Of a stretch of 64,000 bases of DNA, positions 17,447 through 26,228 are shown in pieces (the first letter of the stretch is position 1; each line of letters starts with the position of its first letter). The DNA comes from Burkholderiaceae bacterium (GTDB lineage: Bacteria; Pseudomonadota; Gammaproteobacteria; Burkholderiales; Burkholderiaceae_C). Made by a program: the position numbers and the translations under genes. The notes under the pieces are model-generated. The model was given only the letters and a program-made list of their open reading frames with translations. It was not told where the DNA came from and did not search any database. Location of the stretch: contig JACKLN010000001.1 in NCBI GenBank assembly GCA_024235855.1, positions 248,001 through 312,000 on the forward strand, read 5' to 3'.

Positions 17447-20400
17447 TCAGCCGGGGTCCGGTTTCGTGCGTCGCGCCCAGCGCGCCACCATGGCGCGCAA
17501 CTGGGCCACGTCGGTGGGCTTGGGCAGGAAGTCGTTCATGCCGGCGGCCAGCGCCGCCTCGCGTTCGCTGACCAGCGCCGCGGCGGTGTGGGCGATGATG
17601 GGCAGGTCCTGAGGGCCGTGCCGGCGGCGCAGTTCGGCGGTGACCTCGTAGCCGCTGAGGTCGGGCATCTGCAGGTCCATCATGACCAGGTCGTAGGGGT
17701 CGCCGGCGGCCTCGGCGGCGGTCACGGCGTCCAGCGCCTGCCGTCCGTCGGCCGCCTGGCCCACGCGCACGCCGACCTGTTCCAGCTGGGCCACGGCCAC
17801 CATCATGTTGACCTCGTTGTCGTCCACCAGCAGCACATGGGCGCCCAGCGCCGCGGCCGGGTCGGCTTCGGCCGCTGCAGCCAGCGGCGCGCCGGCTGCC
17901 ACCGGCAGCGGCAGTTCGGCCCAGAAGCAGCTGCCGCGCCCGACCTCGCTGTGCACGCCCACCGTGCCGCCCATCAGGCTGGCCAGTTCGCGACAGATCG
18001 ACAGCCCCAGCCCCGTGCCGCCGTAGCGCCGCGTGGTCGACTGGTCGGCCTGCGTGAAGGGCTGGAACAGCCGTGCCTGCGTGGCCTCGTCGATGCCGGG
18101 GCCGGTGTCGCTGACCTCGAAGCGCACGCGCTCGGCATCGAGCCGGCGGGCGCTCAGGCGCACTTCGCCGTGGTCGGTGAACTTCAGCGCGTTGCCCAGG
18201 TAGTTGGTGAGGATCTGGCGTACGCGCAAGGCATCACCACTGACCGGGCCGAGGTCGGGCTCCGCCTCCAGCCGCAGTGCCAGACCGCGCGCGGCCGCCA
18301 GCGTCGTGTAGCCCCGCTGCAGCGAATCGAGCAGCAGGCCCAGGTCGAAGGCGGTGGACTCCAGCGTCAGCCGGCCGGCCTCGATCTTGGACAGGTCCAG
18401 GATGTCGGAGACGATCTCGGCCAGCGATCGCGCGCTGTCGACGATCTGCTCCAGGTAGCCGCTGCGCCGGTCTTCGTCCAGCCCCGGTGTGCGCGCCAGC
18501 TGCGCCAGGCCCAGCAGGCCATTCAGCGGCGTGCGCAGTTCATGGCTGGTGTTGGCCAGGAAGGCGCTCTTGGCGCGGCTGGCCGCCTCGGCGGCGTCGC
18601 GCGCGCGCGCCAGGGCCTCGTCCATGCGGCGCTTCTCGGTGATGTCCTCGACCACCCAGATCGTGCCGCCGCGGCTGGGGTGCGACGGGTCCACCGCCCG
18701 CGCCAGCATGCGGCACAGGAAGGTGCTGCCGTCGCGCCGGCGGACCTCGCACTCGACCTCGATCTGCTCGCCCTTGGCCAGCAGTGGGCCGATCTGCTGC
18801 CCGATCTCGCGGTACGCCTCTTGGCTCGGCCAGACGCAGGCGCCCGGCTGACCGACGATGCTGCCGTCGGGCCAGCCCAGCATGGCCTCGAACGCCGGGT
18901 TGACCATCTGGAAGGTCTCCTCGCGCGTCAGCGCGATGCCGAGCGATGCGTTCTCGAGGATGGCCTCGGTTTCCAGGCGATGCCGCTCGACGTCGGTCAT
19001 GTCGCGCGCATTGATCACCAGGTAGTCGCGGCGGTCCGCCTGAAAGCGCGCGCCGGAGACCAGCATCGGCACCGGCGTGCCATCGCGGCGACGGAAGCGC
19101 ACCGGCATGTCCTGGATGCGTCCCAGGGTCTGCACCTGGTGCACGAAGCGCTGCCGGTCGCCAGCGTCGAACCAGATGCCGATCTCGCTGGACGTGCGGC
19201 CGATGACCTCGTCGGTGGGCCAGCCGGTGATGCGCTCGAAGCTGCGGTTGACCATCGCATAGCGGCCCGTGTCGAGCTCGGTCAGCGTGATCACGTCGGG
19301 GCTGCTGGCGAACAGGTGCGACAGCAGGGCCTCGGAGCGGCGCAGCACGTCCTCGGCCGCCTGGCGCTCGGTGTCGTCGACGTAGATGGACAGCACCGCC
19401 GCGCCGCGCTCGGTGTCCACTGCGACCCCGGTGGCGCGCACCTGCAGAAGGCGACCGTCGTCCTGGCGCAGGCGGAACTCGGTCACCGGCAAGGCCTCGC
19501 CAGGCGCCATGGTCTGCAATTGCTGCGCGCGACGCAGGGCACGTTCGCGGTCGCCCGGCTCATAGGCGTCGAGCAGCGAGCCGCCGATCATCTGCGGCAG
19601 GTCGTCGTAGCCGAACAGCGCCACCGCCGCCGGGTTGGCGTCGAGGATGCGGCCGTCGCGGTGCAGCACCAGCGGGTTGGGGATGCTGACGAAGAGATCG
19701 TGGTAGCGGGCCTCGGTGCGCGACAGCGCATGCTGCGCCTGCATCGTCGGCGTCACGTCGCGCGCCACGCCCCAGTAGCCCTGGAACACGCCACCGGGAC
19801 CGAAGCGCGGCTCGCCACTGACCAGGAAGTGCCGCAGGCTGCGCCGCCCCTGCCAGGCCACCGCCACGTCGCGCAGCGGCTGGCGCGCGCCGAGGTCGGC
19901 CTGCAGGCTGTCCAGCACGTCGGGGTCGCAGAGGAAGTTCGGCAGTTCCCAGGGCACGGCACCCAGGGCCTCGCTGCCGGAGCGCACCGGTTCGCCGGAG
20001 CGCTCCAGCCGCAGGTCGACCAGCCGCATCGTGGGGTCGAGTTCCCAGTAGGCGTCGGCGGAGATGCGCAGCAGGCTGCTGAAGCGCTGCTCGCGCTCGT
20101 CGGCGGCCTGTGTGAAGCGGCGGATCAGCAATGCCGCCACACGCCCACCGGCCGCCGCCAGCGTGATCAGCAGCAGCTGCACCGTGACCACGAGCACCAG
20201 CGGTTGCCCGCTGGCCAGGCTGCCGAACCAGCCCTGCGACTGCCCGAACGCCAGCACACCGACCAGCAGCAGGCCGGCGCCGGCCACCGGCAGCCCGGCA
20301 CGCAGGCCCCCCAGCGCCATGGTCAGTGCCGCGTGCAACGCCACGAAGCCCAGCCCGGGGGCCGGGACACCCCAGCCCAGGCCGGCCGCCGCCACGCCGA

Positions 20401-20725
20401 TGGCCACCACCGCGGCCAGCGGCCCGACGGTCAGCGCCAGCACCGGCGCACGCGGCACGGCGAAGGCGGCAGCCGCTGCCACACCGCCTGCGAGCAGGCA
20501 GGCCAGTGCCACCATGGCATCGGGCCGCGCCGGCATCGCCGCCAGCCACAGCACTGCGCTGAAGAAAGCCAACGACGCCGCGGTGGCCCACAGGTAGACC
20601 CCGGCCAGCCGCCGCGTGAGCCGCCCCAGCCGCTCGCCGGCGTCGCCGCGCACCGGCGTGAACACCGCCGTCAGCAGCGACGGCGGGTCGTCACGGACGT
20701 CGACCGCATCGTCGGCGGCCCGCAT
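17447..20725 (-). CDS. multi-PAS hybrid histidine kinase with C-terminal receiver
   Basis: The 1092-residue protein starts with about six hydrophobic helices (residues 40-210), followed by four PAS segments (for example DAYWELDPTM, SIPNPLVLHRDGRI and SSPDVITLTELDTG), a HisKA domain with the phosphoacceptor in ANTSHELRTPLNGLLGL, a HATPase with NYLGNALKFT and DTGPGID, and a receiver with HVLLVDDNEVN and the acceptor Asp in LVMMDLQMPDL. No HPt domain or output regulator is encoded nearby, so phosphotransfer must go to a distant partner. The start at 20725 was chosen because it lies 2 bp after the pyrF stop codon; longer in-frame starts run inside pyrF. Confidence 0.9.
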   Translation of the reverse strand: MRAADDAVDVRDDPPSLLTAVFTPVRGDAGERLGRLTRRLAGVYLWATAASLAFFSAVLWLAAMPARPDAMVALACLLAGGVAAAAAFAVPRAPVLALTVGPLAAVVAIGVAAAGLGWGVPAPGLGFVALHAALTMALGGLRAGLPVAGAGLLLVGVLAFGQSQGWFGSLASGQPLVLVVTVQLLLITLAAAGGRVAALLIRRFTQAADEREQRFSSLLRISADAYWELDPTMRLVDLRLERSGEPVRSGSEALGAVPWELPNFLCDPDVLDSLQADLGARQPLRDVAVAWQGRRSLRHFLVSGEPRFGPGGVFQGYWGVARDVTPTMQAQHALSRTEARYHDLFVSIPNPLVLHRDGRILDANPAAVALFGYDDLPQMIGGSLLDAYEPGDRERALRRAQQLQTMAPGEALPVTEFRLRQDDGRLLQVRATGVAVDTERGAAVLSIYVDDTERQAAEDVLRRSEALLSHLFASSPDVITLTELDTGRYAMVNRSFERITGWPTDEVIGRTSSEIGIWFDAGDRQRFVHQVQTLGRIQDMPVRFRRRDGTPVPMLVSGARFQADRRDYLVINARDMTDVERHRLETEAILENASLGIALTREETFQMVNPAFEAMLGWPDGSIVGQPGACVWPSQEAYREIGQQIGPLLAKGEQIEVECEVRRRDGSTFLCRMLARAVDPSHPSRGGTIWVVEDITEKRRMDEALARARDAAEAASRAKSAFLANTSHELRTPLNGLLGLAQLARTPGLDEDRRSGYLEQIVDSARSLAEIVSDILDLSKIEAGRLTLESTAFDLGLLLDSLQRGYTTLAAARGLALRLEAEPDLGPVSGDALRVRQILTNYLGNALKFTDHGEVRLSARRLDAERVRFEVSDTGPGIDEATQARLFQPFTQADQSTTRRYGGTGLGLSICRELASLMGGTVGVHSEVGRGSCFWAELPLPVAAGAPLAAAAEADPAAALGAHVLLVDDNEVNMMVAVAQLEQVGVRVGQAADGRQALDAVTAAEAAGDPYDLVMMDLQMPDLSGYEVTAELRRRHGPQDLPIIAHTAAALVSEREAALAAGMNDFLPKPTDVAQLRAMVARWARRTKPDPG

Positions 20726-20727
20726 GA

Positions 20728-21555
20728 TCAGCCCGCCGACGTGGTGGCGGCCGCAGCCAGTTGCCGACGGGTGGCGTCGGCCACTCGGCGGGCGGCGGTG
20801 GCCCAGTCGTCGCCGGCGCTGGCGTAGAGCACGGCGCGCGACGAGTTGACCGCGATCGGCCCGCCGGGCCGCAGGCCGGCGCGCACCGTGGACTCGGCAT
20901 CGCCGCCCTGCGCCCCGACGCCGGGGATCAGCAGCGGCAGCGTAGGCGCCAGCTCGCGCACACGGGCGATCTCGGCGGGGTAGGTGGCGCCGACCACCAA
21001 CCCCAGCTGTCCGCCGTGGTTCCACTCGCCGGCCGCCAGCCGCGCGATGCGTTCATAGAGCTTCTCGCCGCCCTGCAGCGTCTGCGCCTGCAGGTCGTCG
21101 CCGCCGGGGTTGCTGGTGCGGCACAGCAGGATGGCGCCCTTGCCGTCCCAGCGCAGGTAGGGCTCGATGGAGTCGAAGCCCATGAAGGGCGACAGCGTCA
21201 CCGCGTCCGCCTGGTAGCGCTGGAAGGCCTCGCGCGCGTACTGCTCTGCGGTGGCACCGATGTCGCCGCGCTTGGCGTCCAGGATCACCGGCACGCCGGG
21301 CGCCACGCGCCGGATGTGCGCCATCAGCCGCTCGAGCTGGTCCTCGGCCCGGTGGGCGTGGAAGTAGGCGATCTGCGGCTTGAAGGCGCAGACCAGGTCC
21401 TTGGTGGCGTCGACGATGCCGGCGCAGAAGTCGAAGATGCGCGCCGCGTCGCCCTTCCAGGCGCCGGGGAAACGCGAAGGCTCGGGGTCCAGACCGACAC
21501 AGAGCAGGGATTCATGGCGCCGCGTGGCGGCGGCCAGGGTGTCGGTGAACTTCAA
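20728..21555 (-). CDS. pyrF: orotidine 5'-phosphate decarboxylase
   Basis: The 275-residue enzyme decarboxylates OMP to UMP, the last step of UMP synthesis. The catalytic Asp93, Lys95 and Asp98 lie in VILDAKRGDIGATAEQY, and the phosphate-binding end IPGVGAQGGD is intact. The length matches the longer bacterial type rather than the short E. coli type. It lies 16 bp downstream of purB in the same direction, so pyrimidine and purine synthesis genes are probably co-transcribed, and the large hybrid kinase follows with only 2 bp between. Confidence 0.95.
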   Translation of the reverse strand: MKFTDTLAAATRRHESLLCVGLDPEPSRFPGAWKGDAARIFDFCAGIVDATKDLVCAFKPQIAYFHAHRAEDQLERLMAHIRRVAPGVPVILDAKRGDIGATAEQYAREAFQRYQADAVTLSPFMGFDSIEPYLRWDGKGAILLCRTSNPGGDDLQAQTLQGGEKLYERIARLAAGEWNHGGQLGLVVGATYPAEIARVRELAPTLPLLIPGVGAQGGDAESTVRAGLRPGGPIAVNSSRAVLYASAGDDWATAARRVADATRRQLAAAATTSAG

Positions 21556-21571
21556 GCGGCCTCCTTCTTGG

Positions 21572-22951
21572 TCAGATGCGGCGCGCCAGTTCGGCGGCCC
21601 GCCCGATGTAGTTGCCCGGCGACATCGCTTTCAGGCGTTCCCGTTCGTCCATCGGCAGCGCCAGGCCGTCGATGAAGGCCGCCAGCGACTCGCGCGTGAC
21701 ATCCTTCCCGCGCGTGAGCGCCTTGAGCTGCTCGTAGGGGTTGGGCAGGCCGTGGCGGCGCATCACGGTCTGCACCGCCTCGGCCAGCACCTCCCAGCTC
21801 GCGTCCAGGTCGGCGGCCAGCGCGGCCTCGTCCACCTGTAGCTTGTCCAGGCCGCGGGCCAGGCTGTCGTGCGCCAGCACGGTGTAGCCCAGGGCCACGC
21901 CCATGTTGCGCAGCACGGTGGAGTCGGTCAGGTCGCGCTGCCAGCGGCTGATGGGCAGCTTTTGGCTCAGGTGGGTCAGGAGCGCGGTGGCGAGGCCCAG
22001 GTTGCCTTCGGCGTTCTCGAAGTCGATCGGGTTGACCTTGTGCGGCATCGTGGAGCTGCCGATCTCACCGTCCTTGAGCTTCTGCCGGAAGTAGCCCAGC
22101 GACACATAGCCCCAGACGTCGCGGGCGAAGTCGATCAGGATGGTGTTGCTGCGCACCACGGCGTCGAACAGTTCGGCCATCGCGTCGTGCGGCTCGATCT
22201 GGATGGTGTAGGCGTTGAACACCAGGCCCAGCCGCTGCTCGACCACGCGCCTGGCGAAGGCCTCCCAGTCGAAGTCCGGCCAGGCGGCCAGGTGGGCGTT
22301 GTAGTTGCCCACCGCGCCGTTCATCTTGGCCAGCAGCTTCACGTCGGCGATGCGCTCGCGCGCCGTGCGCAGGCGGGCCACCACGTTGGCGACCTCCTTG
22401 CCCACGGTGGTGGGGCTGGCGGTCTGGCCGTGCGTGCGGCTGAGCATCGGCACCTCGGCCATCGCGTGCGCCATGGCGGCCAGGCGGTCGACGATGCGGT
22501 CCAGCGCCGGCAGCAGCACCTGCTCGCGCGCGGCCTGCAGCATCAGCGCGTGGCTGGTGTTGTTGATGTCCTCGCTGGTGCAGGCGAAGTGGATGAATTC
22601 GCTGGCCGCCTTGAGCTCCGGCAGCGCCTCGCAGCGCTGCTTGAGCCAGTACTCCACCGCCTTGACGTCGTGGTTGGTGGTCTTCTCGATGTCCTTGATG
22701 GCCTGGGCGTCGGCCTCGGAGAAGCGCAGCACCAGGCCGCGCAGCAGGCCACGCGCGGCTTCGGACAGCGGCTTGAACTCGCTGAAGCCGGCGTCCGACA
22801 GCGCGATGAACCACTCCACCTCCACCTGCACCCGGCGGTGCATCAGGCCGAACTCCGACAGCAGCGGGCGCAGGGCGGCCGTCTTCGGCGCATAGCGGCC
22901 GTCCAGCGGCGAGAGGGCGGTGAGGGCGCTGAGGGAGGTGGGGGAGGACAT
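21572..22951 (-). CDS. purB: adenylosuccinate lyase
   Basis: The 459-residue enzyme releases fumarate from SAICAR and from adenylosuccinate in purine synthesis. It belongs to the fumarase/aspartase superfamily, with the signature SSTMPHKVNPIDFE, the early segment SPLDGRYAPKT and the His of LSRTHGQTASPTTVGKE. The length and order match the E. coli type. The start at 22951 has a strong ribosome binding site (ggaggtgggggaggac region); longer in-frame starts are unlikely because the upstream residues do not fit the family. pyrF follows 16 bp downstream. Confidence 0.95.
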   Translation of the reverse strand: MSSPTSLSALTALSPLDGRYAPKTAALRPLLSEFGLMHRRVQVEVEWFIALSDAGFSEFKPLSEAARGLLRGLVLRFSEADAQAIKDIEKTTNHDVKAVEYWLKQRCEALPELKAASEFIHFACTSEDINNTSHALMLQAAREQVLLPALDRIVDRLAAMAHAMAEVPMLSRTHGQTASPTTVGKEVANVVARLRTARERIADVKLLAKMNGAVGNYNAHLAAWPDFDWEAFARRVVEQRLGLVFNAYTIQIEPHDAMAELFDAVVRSNTILIDFARDVWGYVSLGYFRQKLKDGEIGSSTMPHKVNPIDFENAEGNLGLATALLTHLSQKLPISRWQRDLTDSTVLRNMGVALGYTVLAHDSLARGLDKLQVDEAALAADLDASWEVLAEAVQTVMRRHGLPNPYEQLKALTRGKDVTRESLAAFIDGLALPMDERERLKAMSPGNYIGRAAELARRI

Positions 22952-23028
22952 GACGGGCCGCGCCGGCGGCAGGCAGGAGGGAAACCCCCCAATTCTAGGA
23001 GGCCACCGGGCCTCTGGCGGGCCCGTGC

Positions 23029-23622
23029 CTACCAGCGGACCTCGAACACGCACGCCGGGTCGCCGCAGGCCTCGCAGGCGGTTTCCACCACCGTGGCACC
23101 GCCGTGCACCAGGGTTCGGAACAGCACCTCGAACACGGCGCGGTAGTAGTCGCAGCCCGGCTCGGCGCTGAGCACGCCACGGCACAGTGGGTTATGCGCG
23201 ATCGTCAGCACCACGGGCCGCGCCCGGTCGCCGGTGACCTGCGCCGAGAAGCGCCCACTGCCTGCAAACGTCCAGGCGTGGCCGCCGATGGCCCGGAGCA
23301 GCGCGCGCGCGGCCAGCCCCGCGGGCAGCACCTTGAGCAGGCGTTGCGCCGCCGCCGGGATGCGGTGCGCCAGCAGGTAGGTCGCCGTGCGGCAGCCGGC
23401 CTCGTCGGCCACGCGGCGCGCCTCGGCGGCGCCCAGGTCGGCGCGCAGCGCGGCATGCAGCGCGATGACCTCGCCCTCGTCCACCATCGCCTGCGGCGGC
23501 GACGCGAGGTAGGCCGTCAGCCCGGCTCGCCGGAACACCGGCCCGGCGCGCGCCGGGCCCAGCGCCTCCGCCACGCGGGTGATGGCGTTCGGGCCGATGC
23601 GGCCGGAGGCGGCGGCGCTCAT
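23029..23622 (-). CDS. bchJ: BchJ, V4R-domain bacteriochlorophyll biosynthesis protein
   Basis: The 197-residue protein has the BchJ layout: an N-terminal half beginning with GPNAITRVAEAL and a C-terminal V4R (4-vinyl reductase) domain ending with a Cys-rich segment (ETACEACGDPACVFEVRW). BchJ was first described as the 4-vinyl reductase of protochlorophyllide; later work points to BciA or BchX-type activity for that step and to an accessory role for BchJ in substrate handling. It lies 31 bp downstream of bchE in the same direction, so both probably share the PpsR-type promoter at 25370-25387. The cysteines may bind a metal, as in other V4R domains. Confidence 0.9.
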   Translation of the reverse strand: MSAAASGRIGPNAITRVAEALGPARAGPVFRRAGLTAYLASPPQAMVDEGEVIALHAALRADLGAAEARRVADEAGCRTATYLLAHRIPAAAQRLLKVLPAGLAARALLRAIGGHAWTFAGSGRFSAQVTGDRARPVVLTIAHNPLCRGVLSAEPGCDYYRAVFEVLFRTLVHGGATVVETACEACGDPACVFEVRW

Positions 23623-23653
23623 GGGTGCCCTGCCCTGCCGTGCCGCTGCGGCG

Positions 23654-25309
23654 TCACTTCACCGCCGCCATCTGCGCGTCGCTGAGCTGCCCGGTGCCGC
23701 CGCCGCAGGCCATTGCCGCCTCGGCGATCTCGAAGTTCTCGTCGCCCTTGCGGCGCTTCATGGCGATCTTCGGCCCGTGCATCGTGACCCAGCCGTCGTC
23801 CACCTTCGCCAGCGCATCGGCCGTCTCCGGCGCAATGCGGCGATTGCCATCGAAGCTGAAGTCCACCGTCTTCTTCGTCTGCGGGCCCCAGTAGCCCACC
23901 CGCCCCAGGTCGTAGAAGGTGCGCTGGAAACCGCTCTTCGCAAAGGCCTTCAGGCAGCCCATCAGGTACTTGCGCTTGGCCTTGTCCTTCTCCCAGGGGT
24001 ACTGGAAGAAGCTCTTGTTCATGAAGAAGCGGCGGTAGTTGCTCATCACGCGGTCGAGCAACTCGCCGCGGTCCATGGCGTCGGGCTTCATGATGGGCGT
24101 GACGAAGTTGTACTTCTCGAAGTCGAACACCTCGACCTTGTCGCCCAGTTCCTGGAACAGGTCGCTGAAGGGCCAGGGCGTGTACATCGCCCAGTTGGCC
24201 ATGTCGGGGTTCCAGTCGCGCGCCATGCGGTAGGTCTCCTCCAGCGTCTCGGCGGTCTCGTTCTCCAGGCCGACGATGAACTGCGCCTCGGTGACGATGC
24301 CGGCGTCCCGCAGCAACTGGATGGCCTGCTTGTTCTGCGCGATCGTGGTTTCCTTGTTGAAGCGGTCGAGCTTGAGCTGCGCCGCCGCCTCGGTGCCCAG
24401 GCTCACGTGGATGAGCCCGGCCTTTCGGAACAGTGGGAGCAGCTTCTGGTCGCGCAGGATGTCGGTCACGCGCGTGTTGATGCCCCACAGCACGTCGAGC
24501 TTGCGCTCGATCAGCAGTTCACAGAACTGGATGAACTTCTTGCGGTGGATGGTGGGCTCCTCGTCGGCAAGGATGAAGAAGCCCACCTGATGGTTCTTCA
24601 CCAGGTCCTCGATCTCGTCGACCACGGCCTTCGGGTCGCGGATGCGGTAATCGCGCCAGAACTTCCACTGGCTGCAGAAGCTGCAGGTGAAGGGGCAGCC
24701 GCGCGCGAAATTGGGGATCGCCACGCGCCGGTTCATCGGGATGTAGACGTACCGGTCCCATTCCAGGATGCCCCAGTCGGGCCTGATGCGGTCCAGGTCG
24801 GGGATCGGCGGCTCGGCCGGCGTGGCCACCACGGTGCCGTCGGCCTCGGCATAGGCGATGCCGCGCACGCCGCCGCGGTCGCGCGCGAAGCAGCCGTCGT
24901 CCACCGCGCGCACCAGGTTCAGGAAGACCTGCTCGCCCTCGCCGCGCACCACCGCGTCGATCCACGGCGCCTCCTTGAGCACCTGCGGGTACATGAAGGT
25001 GCCGTGGATGCCGCCGAGCACGGTGACGATCCCGGGGTTCACGGCCTTGGCCACCTGCAGCAGCCGCTCGGCCTTGTAGATGGCCGGCGTGATGGCGGTG
25101 CACCCGACAACGTCGGGTTGCAGTTCGACGATGCGCGCGCGCACCTGCTCGTCGTCGAGGTGGTGCGTCATTGCGTCGACGAAGCTCACGTCGCTGTAGC
25201 CCGCCGCCTTGAGGTAGCCCGTGAGGTAGGCCACCCAGGCCGGTGGCCAGTTGCCGGCGATCTCGGCGCCCCCGGAGTGGTAGTTCGGGTGCAGCAGCAG
25301 AATGCGCAT
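23654..25309 (-). CDS. bchE: anaerobic Mg-protoporphyrin IX monomethyl ester cyclase
   Basis: The 551-residue enzyme forms the fifth ring of bacteriochlorophyll without oxygen. The N-terminal B12-binding-type domain (about residues 1-165) carries GGAEIAGNWPPAWVAYLTGY and TVLGGIHGTF. The radical SAM core has the 4Fe-4S Cys triad C205, C209 and C212 in RGCPFTCSFCSQ. The C-terminal region includes YPWEKDKAKRKYL, typical of BchE. The start at 25309 is preceded by a ggaggagaccc ribosome binding site. Its presence, with bchJ, makes a phototrophic lifestyle likely. No aerobic cyclase (AcsF) gene is seen in the window. The divergent gene is a haloacid dehalogenase. Confidence 0.95.
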   Translation of the reverse strand: MRILLLHPNYHSGGAEIAGNWPPAWVAYLTGYLKAAGYSDVSFVDAMTHHLDDEQVRARIVELQPDVVGCTAITPAIYKAERLLQVAKAVNPGIVTVLGGIHGTFMYPQVLKEAPWIDAVVRGEGEQVFLNLVRAVDDGCFARDRGGVRGIAYAEADGTVVATPAEPPIPDLDRIRPDWGILEWDRYVYIPMNRRVAIPNFARGCPFTCSFCSQWKFWRDYRIRDPKAVVDEIEDLVKNHQVGFFILADEEPTIHRKKFIQFCELLIERKLDVLWGINTRVTDILRDQKLLPLFRKAGLIHVSLGTEAAAQLKLDRFNKETTIAQNKQAIQLLRDAGIVTEAQFIVGLENETAETLEETYRMARDWNPDMANWAMYTPWPFSDLFQELGDKVEVFDFEKYNFVTPIMKPDAMDRGELLDRVMSNYRRFFMNKSFFQYPWEKDKAKRKYLMGCLKAFAKSGFQRTFYDLGRVGYWGPQTKKTVDFSFDGNRRIAPETADALAKVDDGWVTMHGPKIAMKRRKGDENFEIAEAAMACGGGTGQLSDAQMAAVK

Positions 25310-25369
25310 CTCGGGTCTCCTCCTTTGGGGCCCATCGTCGGCGGCCGCCCGGGATGCGGATTTGCGCCA

Positions 25370-25387
25370 TGTCAACTGTTCTTGACA
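25370..25387. promoter_or_regulatory. PpsR/CrtJ-type operator, TGT-N12-ACA
   Basis: The 18-bp site TGTCAACTGTTCTTGACA fits the PpsR/CrtJ consensus TGT-N12-ACA, extended to TGTCAA/TTGACA. It lies about 60 bp upstream of the bchE start, where PpsR-family repressors act on photosynthesis genes under oxygen. It also lies 11 bp before the chosen start of the divergent haloacid dehalogenase gene, and it would lie inside that gene if the ATG at 25369 were used. Confidence 0.7.
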
Positions 25388-25398
25388 CTTATTCGTCC

Positions 25399-26100
25399 AT
25401 GACTTCTGACACATCGCCCCGCGCACTGGTCTTTGACGTCTTCGGCACCGTGGTCGACTGGCATGGCTCGGTGGCCCGCGAGGTGCGCCACGCCGGCCTG
25501 CCCGTGGACGCCGAGGACTTCGCCCGCGCCTGGCGTGCCGGCTACGCGCCGGCGATGGACGAGGTGCGCCGGGGCGTGCTGCCCTGGACCACCATCGACG
25601 GCCTGCACCGGCGCATCCTCGACCGTCTGCTGGCCGAGCGCCGCCTCGACCTGCCCGAGGCGGCGCGCACCGACCTGAACCTGGCCTGGCACCGCCTGGA
25701 CCCCTGGCCCGACGTGCCGGCGGGCCTGGCGCGGCTGAAGGCCTTGATGCCGGTGGCCACGCTGTCCAACGGCAACCTGCGCCTGCTGCTGGACCTGGCA
25801 CGCCACGGCGGCCTGGCCTGGGATGCGCTGTTCTCGGCCGAGCTCTTCGGCCACTACAAGCCCGACCCCGAGACCTACCTCGGCGCCTGCCGCCTGCTGG
25901 ACCTGCCGCCGGCCGAGGTCACGCTGGTGGCGGCCCACCCCGACGACCTGCGCGCCGCCGCCCGCTGCGGCCTGGGCACGGCCCTGGTGCTGCGGCCCGA
26001 CGAGTTCGGCGCGGGGCGGGGCACGGCGGCCTACGCGGCTGAAGAGTTCGACGTGGTGGTCGACGGCTTCGATGCGCTGGCCATGCATTGGGGGACCTGA
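25399..26100 (+). CDS. haloacid dehalogenase, HAD type II
   Basis: This 233-residue HAD protein has the nucleophile Asp13 in VFDVFGTVVDW, the second motif LSNGN and the Lys in GHYKPDPETYLGA. The fourth motif reads VAAHPDDLRAA and lacks the SSN of the first dehalogenase at 283, so it belongs to a different subgroup, and its substrate may not be a haloacid. Two starts are possible: the ATG at 25399, which leaves the PpsR-type palindrome outside the gene, or the ATG at 25369. Neither has a clear ribosome binding site. The family fold begins just after 25399. It diverges from bchE. Confidence 0.82.
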   Translation: MTSDTSPRALVFDVFGTVVDWHGSVAREVRHAGLPVDAEDFARAWRAGYAPAMDEVRRGVLPWTTIDGLHRRILDRLLAERRLDLPEAARTDLNLAWHRLDPWPDVPAGLARLKALMPVATLSNGNLRLLLDLARHGGLAWDALFSAELFGHYKPDPETYLGACRLLDLPPAEVTLVAAHPDDLRAAARCGLGTALVLRPDEFGAGRGTAAYAAEEFDVVVDGFDALAMHWGT

Positions 26101-26228
26101 CCCAGCCACCCACCACCAGGATCGGGTGACAGCGCCCAGAACACCCATCCGCCCGGGGCCCGGCGGAGGCGACCGGCGTGGGCACGGCGCTTGCGTCCGG
26201 CGTTCCTGACGCCACCACCTGGACATCC

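Noticed and set aside
22999..23014. GAGGCC/GGCCTC hairpin between bchJ and purB as a terminator
   Set aside because: The stem has only 6 bp and no T-run follows in the direction of transcription, so it is not called.
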